This document shows positions 21,355-33,700 of a DNA stretch of 64,000 nucleotides, in pieces. How positions within the stretch are numbered: position 1 is the stretch's first letter; every line of letters begins with the position of its first letter. Source of the DNA: Enoplolaimus lenunculus (lineage: Eukaryota > Nematoda > Enoplea > Enoplida > Thoracostomopsidae); NCBI GenBank assembly GCA_030248215.1, contig JASANG010000916.1:1-64000 (forward strand), written 5' to 3'. The notes beneath the pieces are model-generated. The model was not told where the DNA came from. It saw only the letters and a list, made by a program, of their open reading frames with translations, and ran no database searches. The position numbers were made by a program, and so were the translations under genes.

Positions 21355-21585
21355 TCTCAAAATATGTTTATAATTATGAAAATTTAATTATTTGTATAAT
21401 TATGAAAACTTAAATATCTTTATAATCATGAAAATTTAAATATTTGTATAATTATTAAAATTTAAATATTTTTATAATTATGAAAATTTAAATATTTTTA
21501 TAATTATGAAAATTTAAATATTTTTATAATTATGAAAATTTATATATTTTTATAATTATGAAAATTGAAGATGAAAATTTAATTT
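21355..21585. repeat. AT-rich 27-bp minisatellite
   Basis: About eight units close to TATAATTATGAAAATTTAAA plus TATTTTT lie directly downstream of the prolyl hydroxylase exon that ends at 21616. No coding potential. Confidence 0.8.
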
Positions 21586-21615
21586 TTTTTATTGCAAAAA
21601 TTAAAAGTTCAATAC

Positions 21616-21712
21616 CCCATTTATGACCGCAAATAACCGGACAACCAGCGTGTAGCATCCTTTCATCCTGTTCACAGTTTCGCTTTAAATTGTACCATAA
21701 CAATCCTGATCC
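21616..21712 (-). CDS. Prolyl 4-hydroxylase alpha, exon with third iron ligand
   Basis: This exon encodes GSGLLWYNLKRNCEQDERML then HAGCPVICGHKWG, matching the animal P4HA run GTAVFWYNL...TRHAACPVLVGNKW. The His after ML is the distal iron ligand and the Lys of GHKW binds 2-oxoglutarate. It enters in phase 0 after TATTTAAG and exits in phase 1 at GTATTG. Confidence 0.92.
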
Positions 21713-24700
21713 CTTAAATAGAAATATATGTTTTAAAATAAATCTAAAAAAGTAGTGAAATAACACTCCGTTATAATCAAAAATATGCTCCACAATTGAT
21801 ACGCGTCCTACGCGCACAGCTAAAAACCTTCACATGACGTGAAAGCGCCCTGGTGCTCGCGAACCTTTTATAGCTGAGTGGTGATGGTAAAACGCCTCCT
21901 AACCGTGAGACGTGCATTTAAATTATAACTTCAAAACAGTTGTCTGCTAAAATAGAAAATATTCGTAACGAAAACGGATCCGCTTTCAGTCAAAGTGAAT
22001 TAATGCCAAGAGTGCAAAAATATATTTAATCACACTATTATACATTACGTCTAAATATTCTCAAATTTTACCATCGCATATTACTAGATAACCCTAAATC
22101 GTTGTAACTAAAACATAAATTTTCTTCTTTTACTCAAATTATTGGCCAATGTAAAAAGAACAGATGCGGAACAGTATTATAAGCATATTTGTAGGCCTAA
22201 ACCTAAGCCTAAGCCAAAGTGTAAGAATGAGCATATTCCGAAGCCTAAGCCTAAACCTAAGCTAAGCTTAAGTGCAAGAATAAGCATATTCCTAAGCCTA
22301 AGCCTAAGCCAAGCAAAAAAAAATAAGTCTAAAACTTAAGCTTACTCTATTCTAGTCCCACAGAAAAACTTTCTGCTCGTGATCTTTACATGGGCCAAAT
22401 TATTAAACTAAAATACCGAATAAAACTTACAAATTCAGGTATGACTGCGAGATTCCAATACGGAAAAATTGTTGCGCCTCCAGATGTTACTTGTGACAGC
22501 TAAAAAATAAAGAAAATACGCCACTTGAAATTAAGTAATGTAAATTTCAAGCCCGAAAAGTCGTTTTCTGATGATTCAAATTTCGACCGCGGCGTTGCCA
22601 AAACTTTCATTCTAGAAGTGCTGAAATAGATTGGTTTTGGACCAAAAATGGTTTCTGGCAACATATTGGAAGAGATAATATTTTAACGTTCCACCTGCGA
22701 GTGTTTTGGCTACGGCGTTCTTTCCTGATGAAACAAGACATTATTAAAAGCAAAACGTAGTACAAAACAATGTTTATCAGTTTGAATATATAGATGCATT
22801 TAACGGTCTTACATTAGATTGAAAATACAATACCTAAAATTGTAGTACAAAGTTTTAGTTTGTATTCCGTTAATAGGGGGCATAGCCGTTAATGGTTTAC
22901 ACCAGGGTGCAACCGGAGGTGAAAAATACCGGAGCCAGAGCCGGAGGTGCGGCGAAATTACGTAGTAAAAATAATGGTTAATTAGTTAATTTAGGCAATA
23001 TCTGCAATATGTTGTTAAAGTTGCTTGGTTTTAAGCTGAATTTCGGCGAAATTTCGAAATTTCGTTACTCAAACAAAAGTAAAACGAAACGCACTAAACA
23101 GATAAGTTTTGCAAAATTAAGCAAAATTTTACTACTGGTTCCACCTGTCAATTTAAACATACGTACTTACATAAAGTAGTACAGTTGCGATGCGTGCATT
23201 TTCGATCACATAGCCTTGTACCGGCTAAAACAATACAATAAAACACTAAATTCATCGGCCCATATTATTATCAGGGGTGAACTGTATTATAGCGTAACTG
23301 CAATATTGTAAGCTCGAAATTTAGGTTTAGGAATATAGGTCTATTCTTACGTTTAGGCTTAGGCTTAGGAATATTGTTATAGTACTACTGTTACAACAAC
23401 CGTGTTCTATACATTGGACAAATCATCACGAAGTTAAAAAATTCTAAATCATTGACATTGGAGCAAGCCTAAATTTTGGCTGCACATGTATTGCGAATTT
23501 TTAATGCCAAATTTACTCGCTGACCAATCGGTGATAACAATTATTGCTTTCAATGAAATTTTGCTGTCATTCTGCTTAGCTAATTTTGCCGAAACGTACG
23601 CTAATGACCTAAAATGTTCATCATTCAACCTGTCTTGCACAATAGGACTCCAAACGCTTATAATTTTCATTACTTTTCTAATCCTTTCTCACACGAATAT
23701 TTTCTATTTTATTTGAGAACTATTGTCAAGCTGGTGATACGAACACACGAATGTGCAGCTATTTACCATACGTTTCAAGATTTTTATGGCTTATGCACTT
23801 AAAATACAGTTGGTTTTGAGTAGGTAACCTATTTAATATCAATTTTTAGCTAAAATTGTGTTAAATTTAGAAAACCTGTCATTTTCAAGATAATTTTACG
23901 ATAAAATGAAATATTTAACGAGTATTTTTCCAATTTTAAATATTAGTTTTCAATTTAATTCTATGGTACTGTACTGACCCAAATAATAGGAGTTCCCTAT
24001 AATTAGAGTCCCTAAATTTCCATTATCCCAATTATAATGCATAATTGACTCAAAAACAATATAAAGTTGAGTTTAAACTATAAAGCGTACTTAAGTTTTG
24101 AAAGTATCATTCCTCAGTATAATCTTGCATTATCGCTCAAGCTATTGACACAAGACAAAAAACGTTTAATTGAACGGAAAGTTGCAGTACCGGATATATA
24201 TCAGTAACGAAGGGCAGCGGAGGGCAAATTAAAAATAAATACCAGTCCGTAACCAAATAAAGGCGGTTACCATCTGAAGAGGCCAATTAAAAATATTAGT
24301 CTCCTATTCGGGTTACTACACGACGCACATCCCGGTAACCGCACGACGGGCTAAGCAGACACCAAACGCGCAACTGGTAACGTGAATTATGCATAATAGA
24401 ACGTTTGTTTGAACTTACTGCATCGCTGTCGTAATGAAGCTCATAATGACCTCCAACTCCATACACATTTACCTGAAATAACGTTTTAAATATTTCAATT
24501 ATTGTTATAGTCTTAAGGTAAACTCGGATGGCAAGAACAATTTCCCCATAGGCTCAGGCAAACTCAATACTTCCCGAACACTGTAAATCTCAGTGAGTCG
24601 ATTTTAACTCAGAATGCGTTGAATCACTCAGTCTGACTTTAGGCTTTCAGAACTGAGAATTCTGAGTTAATAAAACTCACTCTGACTTTAATTATTCAAC

Positions 24701-27700
24701 TTACCCGGAATAAACTGAACTCAGACTGAGAATCAACTCAACCCAGAGTGAGTTAATGTTAACTGTTATTAACTCAGGAATAACTAATTTTCTAGCTGAG
24801 TTGATTGATCAATTCATTGGAATTTACAGTGTATAAACTGTTCTATTGTACAATCTCTCCTTCCAAAATGCTCTCATGAACGATCTTTGCACTATAAAAG
24901 GCAGATTGACCGCGGAATCTGCCAACAAAGCTCAAATTCGCTAAAAGTTTAAAAATATAACTCATTCTGGATAACGACACTACTGCTCACTAGCGGATCC
25001 AGAGAGGGGCGTACGCCTCCCCTTCTATCAGGAAGCATTTTGCGATAAATGGTAAGGACCCTACCTTACAATTTTCTCTCAAAAATTGGCACATATTGCC
25101 AGCCCGTTCCCCGTGACAAATTTCTGGATCCGCCACTGCTACTGCTGTATAGTGTTCGTACGAATGTTACTTTTAATGGTGTAAACTGTAACCTGAACAT
25201 ATTACAAGTAAGTCTAAGCCTCAGCGTTATGACTTATAAAACTAATCCCTAAAGTTTAAGCCTAAACCAAAATGGGTCTATGGTCTAAGCTTACTATATT
25301 GCAGTCCTGCAGTAGAACGAGACTCTACTTAAAGTAACACGAGCGGTCAAAAACATAGCCAAATTTTTTTATATTTTTAAACCAAAGTTTACACAAAGCG
25401 AACCTGTATTGATTCAAATCCTTCCAGGTTCAAACCAGTTAACTGTGATATTCGTTGTTGTAGCAGTGTAGTTTGCTTGTGACCTTCTATGAAGGCACTA
25501 AAAGTATATCATTTAAATTAATTTAGTTCATTTTTATACAACATAAAAAGTTTAAGTGGTTGCAATAGTTGAAATATCAACATCTTAAAATAGTACCCCT
25601 ACAACGACTACTGTCATTGCTTATTATTTTGTTTGTATTTAAATTCGTTAGTATTTCACACTTTGAGACGTTCCTATGTCAGTTTGAAAAGGCAACAACT
25701 CAGGAATATTAGCAAACTTAAGTTGGCTAATCAATTTAGCAGACTGGGCCATAACAGTAAGCATATTCCTAAGCCTAAACTAAATTTAAGCCTAATCCTA
25801 AACCTAATTCAAGCCTAAGCCTAAACCTTAAATTTAAGCCTAAAAACAAAAGAGCTCACACCTAAGCATAAGCCTAAGCAAAGCAATTAATTTAAAGATT
25901 AAGCTTTATTCAAGTACAGTCGCACAGAAAAACGTTCCGCCCCTAATCTTTACATGGGTCCAATCGTAAAACGTGAAAAAATATCCCATTTCTGCTGTTA
26001 TCAGTATATCTTAAATTTTTCATTGCTTGAGTTGATCATAACTCACGAAATTTTTGAGTTACGGTGAAGTTAAATATACTTTCTAAAATCTCAGGTGTTT
26101 ACACTACAATTTGCGCCACATTTAAAATTACATGCAATTGAGTCCAACTTGAGTTGATCATAACTCACGAAATCTTTGAGTTACGTTGAAGTTAAATATA
26201 CTTTCTAAAATCTCAGTTAGAGTGCTATTCATTGGTAAAAAATCAAGTTTTGAATTAACAAATTTTAGCATTACAATTTACACTACAATTTGCGCCAAAT
26301 TTAAAATTATAAGCAGGAGAGTCCAACTTGAGTTGATCATAACTCACGAAATTTTTGAGTTACGGTGAAGTTAAATATACTTTCTAAAATCTCAGTTAGA
26401 GTGCTATTCACTGGTAAAAAAGTCAAGTTTTGAATTAACAAATTTTAGCATTACAATTTACACTACAAGGCTTACATTTATTCTGAGAGAACAGGTATAT
26501 TACTTAAATTTTTAGCTGCAGTGGGCCGAAAGGTATACCTAGACGGTCATAAACATGCTTCTTACTAGAATATTTACAAGCAAAATGTGGTTATATTATT
26601 TAATATATGGGATGTGTCGTTGTGCTTTTAAAGCATTGTAGTACTTTTTGCTAATTCTATACTGAAGATCTTTTTCAGAATACGTTGCGTTCAATTTATG
26701 ATAACTTCTCGATTGTGACCGCATCATCTGAAACAAAATTGCACATGAAGTCGAGTCAAAAATTCAAAACGCTTTTGAAGTTTTGAAACAAACCGTTTAA
26801 AATGAATGACTCCAGCTCAAAATTCAGTTGAGTTGTAAACTTTAAAACATACTTAACTTTTGAAACTACATTCATAAGTAACCTTGCATTATCGCTCAAC
26901 GTTTTGATACAAGACAATTTAACGTTTAATTAAATCAATAGTTGCAATACCGGATATATCAGTAATGAATGGCGGGTTAAAATAGCAGTCCGTAACTGAG
27001 TTCCCTCTGGAAAAGCGAAATAAATATCACTACCTCTTCTTATTCGGGTCACTACAGTATTATATTTGTCGTGGTTCTTAAACCTATAGAAGTAGACAGT
27101 GCAACAGACACTACTAATCTTTGACGTTGCAACGTTTCCCCTTCATAACTAACGGGTTACCATATCAGATATCTGTCTTAATATCTCTTTTCTGAACATA
27201 CTTCCCATACAATTCCTTAATCTGCAATATTAATATTAATTTCGGCCGCTGTTAATTATGTAACAGAATGCCCGCAGCGAGACAACAATGCTGGCAAAGC
27301 TGAGACTGGAATGCGTATGCTTTAGGTGATTAACCCCTTCTCACATTGAGTTGCCTATAGGCAACTCAGCGCAGTGTATATACGTTAAATAGTAAATATC
27401 GCACCGTGTTTAACAATTGCAACATGTATACATAGTACTAAATCACTACAAGACTTAAGAGCCCCCTCGAACTCGAGCGTCAAGCTCCTATAGCTGAGTG
27501 GTGATGGTATACGCCTCCCACTCCAGCCACTGGAGTTCGAATCCTAGCATAAAAGTAGGTCTCAGGGGAAATAGAAAAGATTCATGTGAGAAAGGGCTAA
27601 AATTAGGCTTAAATTTAGGTTTAAGTTTATGCAGTGTGTAAGGCCCCTATCATTGATACTGGGTTATAAGTTGAACATATACCTCAGGCATTGCCAACAT

Positions 27701-30700
27701 TGAAATTTCTATCGCTTCTGCCATGGTAATGAGTTCATGAACGAGCAAAAATTCATCGTTGCCTTTGACTAAATTTTCAACCTTAATCGGCGCCAGTATT
27801 GTGAATTTGGTTCGACCGGTGTAGAAACATTTTGCCCAACTCGGAATACCCTGAAGCAAGATATAGAGTTTGCGGCCAATGTTACTTTAAGGGGCGTAAC
27901 AGTAGATTATGCGTATTCCTAAGCCTAAGCATAAGCCTGAGCTTTGTAAGAATGTGTTCCTAAGCCTAAGCAAAAAAATAAAATCTAGAATCTAAACTTA
28001 CTCTTTTATAGGCCCACCAGAAACCTGGACGCCCCTCAAAGTAGCATGGGCCGAGTCTGCGATAGTTTGGCGTACACCAGGTAAACTTGTTTTCAGTATG
28101 GCTGTACTTGTGGAATGGCTCATCTGTGCCGTACTGAAACTATTTTTCACTATAATTGAATTTGCTGTCAGTACCGTGTGTGACTTGAAGCAAAATATAA
28201 TTTGTCGCAAAAGACATTTTAGTATTAAAATTTGAGAATTTGAGTACAATACTCGATGCTGATTTGTACAGAGGATGTGAGTGATTCCAGCATTTTTGCG
28301 GTTTGTTCTATTTAAGAACATCATAACAAACCTAAATATTTTTCTGCTGATTATTACGATTTAAATTCTTTTAAAACGCTTTGATGCGGAAAAATTGTAT
28401 TGTTTGAAATTAAAAGTTACTGGGATAAGAAAGAACCTGATGGCAAAACAGGTTTTTGTAAAATAATCAAAGAATCCGCACACTGTCCAAATCTAAGCTT
28501 TGACCTGATATGGTCTGGTTCGAACATTTATGCCCACGTAGAAATGATAAAGATCAAGGACGGAACGTTTTTCTGCGCAACTGCAATAGAGTAACTTGAA
28601 GTTTTAAACTAATTCTTTGCGTAGGCTTAGGTTTTGGTATAAGCTTATTCGTGCGCTTAAGTTTAGGCTTAGGCATTTAGCTTTAGGAATATGCTTGTAC
28701 GACTGTAACGGCCTTGTTCTATATATATTGACCGAAAGTTGTTAGATCTTTCACCGACTATGTGAATCGGCTCAAAACAATATAGCAATACTTTCGGCGA
28801 ATGTTTGGCCATAACATCCCGACATAGGTGTCGGTACGATTGATCCAGTGAATCTCCAAAGCCAAACGGTACCCCGTCGCTGGAAGATTGCGTTTTGTTT
28901 GAAAAAAGTTTCTGCCGAATTTTTGCATGTGACAATCGTATTAACAAATCACCAAATTCGGTCGAAACTTAAAACAATTGAAATTAACTTAACAAACGCG
29001 TTTTAAAAAATCAGTTAAATTTAGGTCACAGTTTAAGCTATTGAAAACTTGGCCCATGTTACTTTAAGGGGCGTCCAGGTTTTTGGTGGGTCTATAAAAG
29101 TGCAGCTTACGATACTAGATTACATTTTTTGTTTAGGCTTAGGTTTTGGCTTAGGATTAAGCTTAGGAACTCATTTTTGCAACGCTTTAGGTTTAGGCTT
29201 AGGAATACGCTTAATCGTGTGTTTTACGCCCCTAAAAGTAACATTGGCCGAAAACTTTAACCGGTACCATATAAAGACGGTGTAGCCAGATATCTGTTTT
29301 CAATAAAAATCGGTGTCAGTTTCGGTTATAATACCAGAAATTACGGTATTTTTATCGATTTGTATACATGCTTGAAATATATTGTAAGTCACTTTCGAAT
29401 TATTAACTTTTTAGGCGCATATATTGTGGAATTTTTTTAACCATTTAGCGGATTAAAATTAAACACAAATCGTATGAAAGGTCTTTCATTGCTCTGCGTT
29501 ATTCAAAGATACGCAAGTGAAAACGTGGCGGCCATTGGCCAGTGTTTGGACAGGGCCGTAACAGTAGTATAAAGATATTCCTAAACCTAAGCCGAAACGA
29601 AAGAATAAGCTTATACCTAGGGTAATTTTAAGCCTAAGCAAAAAAATTAGTCTAAAGAAATACGTCTATTCTGTTGGAATCGCGCAAAACAACGTTCCGT
29701 CCCTGATCTTTGCATGGGTCCAACCTTCCAAGCAGTTAACCCTTGAACTCATATAGTATACAATGAGCAACTAAATACGAGTATAATACATGAGCAACAC
29801 AGACACTATGAGCAGTGTTTAACAATTCTAACATAAATGTGGAGTGTAAATTCTGTACAATACGTGAGAGCCCCCTCGGGCTCGAGCGTCAAGCTCCTAT
29901 AACTGAGGGGTCATCATAAACGCCTCCCACCCGAATGACTGGGGATCGAATCTTATCTTGAAAGTGCATCTCATAAGAAATTGAAAATATTCATGTGAGA
30001 AAGGGTTAAAATATAGCTGAGTGGTTATCGTAAACGCCTCCCACCCGAAAGACTGGGGATCGAATCTTATCTTGAAAGTGCATCACATATGAAATTGAAA
30101 ATATTCATGTGAGAAAGGGTTAAAATATAGCTGAGTGGTTATCGTAAACGCCTCCCACCCGAAAGACTGGGGATCGAATATTATCCTGAAAGTGCATCTC
30201 ATATGAAATTGAAAATATTCATGTGAGAAAGGGTTAAAATAATTTCAGCAAAACGCTTATGTCTGTTGCTTGTTCAGTTGAATACAACTGTACAAGTAGA
30301 AATATACAGTTCAAAGACTGTTATTCCGCTCTTACTTGATGGAAACACTTTAGCTGCGGCATGCGATTTGTTAGGTTGTTTCAAATGATAGTACGAATTT
30401 GAAAGCATAAACAACAGATGTCGAATCAGTCTGTCTTGATCTTGACCTTCGGTAAATTGCTGAAATAGTAAATTTAACTAAAACTAAAAAAGTATAAACA
30501 CAAAGGTTGTAAGTCAATTAAACCGAAAGAGCAACATTAGCTTACTTTTCTAACGTAGGCTCATGTTAAAACTAAAAGAACGCCTACTATGTTTAAGCCT
30601 ATGCCTAAATCTAGGGCTCTTATTCTTAAATGTTTGTAGCACCTATCAACAGTTTGCGACAGGTTTTCAAACTCATGAATTCTTACAGTTGCGAATCTCA

Positions 30701-33700
30701 AGTTTTGGACAAAAGTAGCGCAACAAAAGCTGAAAAATGTGCTGACGTTCGAAGCATCCAGTTCAAGGAATTGAAAGTTACAAATTCTATAACCAATGGT
30801 AATAGGCGCTACAATATTTAAGAATACAGGCGTCAGGCATAGGAAAAGCTTAAGCGCAAGGGTTGACCTATACATTTGTTCTCGTACGTCGCCGTCTGTC
30901 ACCCGTACGGCACCATCCGTCACTCGTACGGCACCATCCGTCACTCGTACGGCACCATCCGTCACTCGTACGGCGTTGTCTGTCACCCGTACGGTGCCGT
31001 CTCTTTCACCCGTACGGCGCCGTCTGCCACCCGTACGGTGCCGTCTCTTTCACCCGTACGGCGCCGTCTGTCACCCGTACGGTGCCGTCTCTTTCACCCG
31101 TACGGCGCCGTCTGTCACCCCTACGGTGCCGTCTCTTTCACCCGTACGGCGCCGTCTGTCACCCGTACGGTGCCGTCTTTTTCACCTGTACGGCCCCGTC
31201 TGTCACCCGTACGGTGCCGTCTCTTTCACCCGTACGGCGCCGTCTGTCACCCGTACGGCGCCGTCTGAGATCCGTACAGCGCCGTCTGCCACCCGTACGG
31301 CTCCGGCTGTCACCTCACGTACGATAATATATGGTGTCGGACGGCGCCTGCAACCCTTAGCCTAAACATAAACTGTAAGATTAAGTATAACTCTAGGCCT
31401 AAACATATTAAGCCTTACAGTCACTCTGTCCCACAGTCTCTTTGTCCTGCTAGTGGGAAGGATTCAATAATTAACATGGGTCGAAAACCATACACAAATA
31501 CGCCTATCAATCTTTAACATTTGTTGAATTTCGTATATAAAGTTTCAAGCCACAAAAAGCAGATGCGCCAAATATGTTTTCCAGAATATTAATTTAATTG
31601 CCAGATAAGGTTCAGCATTCTACTTTTACTAAGATGAAATAGAAAATATTCATGCGACAATAGGTTTAACTGCACATGATACCGGATAAAACGTACATTG
31701 CCAACAACAAGAAGATTGTTTATAGCTTCCAAAATCCATTTTTCAGCATGCTTAAACAGCTTATTGTCATAAGCAATCGCGGCAAGATCGTAACTTTCAT
31801 CGACTGAAACCAAATTAAAAATCAAATATTTGGGTTTGAAATAAAATTAAATTTGAGGCAGTTTTAAATTATAATTTATAAGTTCTTAAACATTTTCACT
31901 ATATCCCAACGAAATTTATAGAAAGGCTAGTTTCAGGCCGGAAGCCAGCTTATCTTGCAAGTGGGGCTAAAAAAATTTTCCAGATGGGCGTACTGTAGTT
32001 ACCCGAATAAAAGGGAGGGGGTAATAAGAAGGGGGAGTCCCCATAGTCCGTATCCCTAATAAGAGTCCGTAGGCGGATAGAGTCCGTAAACCCTAATTGG
32101 TGTCCATAAATGCCAACCCTAATTGTAGCGCATAAATGACTCCAGGACCAAATAATTTGACTTCGAAACTTTAAAGCGTAGTTAAGTTTGAAATACATTA
32201 ACTTTGCATTATCGCTCAAGTTATTGACACATGAGAAATAAACGTTTAATTCAGCGGATAGTTGCGTACTGGATATATTATATCAGTAACGAAAGGTGGC
32301 AGAGCGTGGTTACAAATAAATAACAGACCGTAACCGAATAACAGGGTGTACCCTCTGAAGAGGCCAAATAAATATCAGTCTCCCCCTCTTCTTCGGGTCA
32401 CTACAGTACAGTTTTGAATGACTTCCAAGCAAGGTTGAAAATTTTCTAGGGAGAGGGCAAAATTTTTACGTTGACACAGTTCCCTTGGCCACTCCTTGGC
32501 CACGGGCCCCAAAAGTTTCCACCAAAACTTAACTGTTTAGCGGCGAAACTTGACCGCATCCAGGCATAGTACCGTACAAAACGTTTGTTGTGTCAATCCG
32601 GTAGTATTCTTGTAGTCTTAAAATCGCTAACGCAGTGCCTTCAAAATCATCCAACGACACAATACCAATTTCCCATCGAGGTATAAAGCCTGAAATTAAA
32701 ATATTATACAGCAAAATTTAAAATAGCACACATGTGTATAATGTTGAGGTTCTTATAAGGCATAAAAACAGAAAAACTCAGCAGCTGATCGTGAGGCGGC
32801 GTGGCTCAGTGGATAGCGCGCTGGACTGAAAAAACTGTCGCAGCCTAGCCTACCCAACTTATCCCATCACAGATCAATCGTAAAATTGAACTTTAATTTT
32901 TAAAAGACCAACTGTTAAATTTCAAATTAAAAGTTTAAGCTTTTTTCAAAATGGGGCAATCCATTGGCATTTGTTTGCTCCGAATAAACCCGTTTATGTA
33001 CTTATCAAGGTATCGTAGGAAAGTTGTCGTAAGATTTGCTATATTCAACACTCCAATGCGCACAAAACAGATCAAGATTCCATGTTAACTGCTAAAACAG
33101 ATTTTAATATTTCGTAACATTTGTGTTCAAAAAAAGTTTTTGAGCTAAAAGTTTCTATAGAATTTTTCCCGGTTACAAATTTGTTAATTAATTAATTTCT
33201 TTAGAATTTTTCCCGATTACAAATTTGTTAATTAATTAATTAATTAATTGATTAAATTAATTGTTTAATTAATTAATTAACTGAAAAGTTTGGTAATGAG
33301 TTATTTGAACTTAAATTTGCAACCTAATAAGCGATTTTTCGGCCCATCTACCGATCAGGGGCGGACCCTTTTTCCGCGGTACTGCTATGGAATAAGTTAA
33401 AGGTTTAAACGATTTTTGTAAAGGCTTAGACTTAAACTTATGGTTAGGTATAGGCTTATCCCTACGCTTAGGGTTATGCTAAAGGCTTAGGTTTCAGAAT
33501 ATGCTTTATACCGCTGTGACATACCTTTTGGTCTACGTTTGAAATTTTAAATTAATAACTAAAACTGCAATAGTAGAAAAATTCTATAATTTTAACCGTT
33601 TTATAATGTTGACTTACTTCTTACATTGTATAATCCAAATATTTGCGAATAAAACATATAAAGCGCTCGCAGTATGCGATATATTGAAATTGGATTGCTC

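Noticed and set aside
30796-31365. 189-codon plus-strand open frame
   Set aside because: It is made by the 21/23-bp minisatellite; three overlapping frames are open equally.
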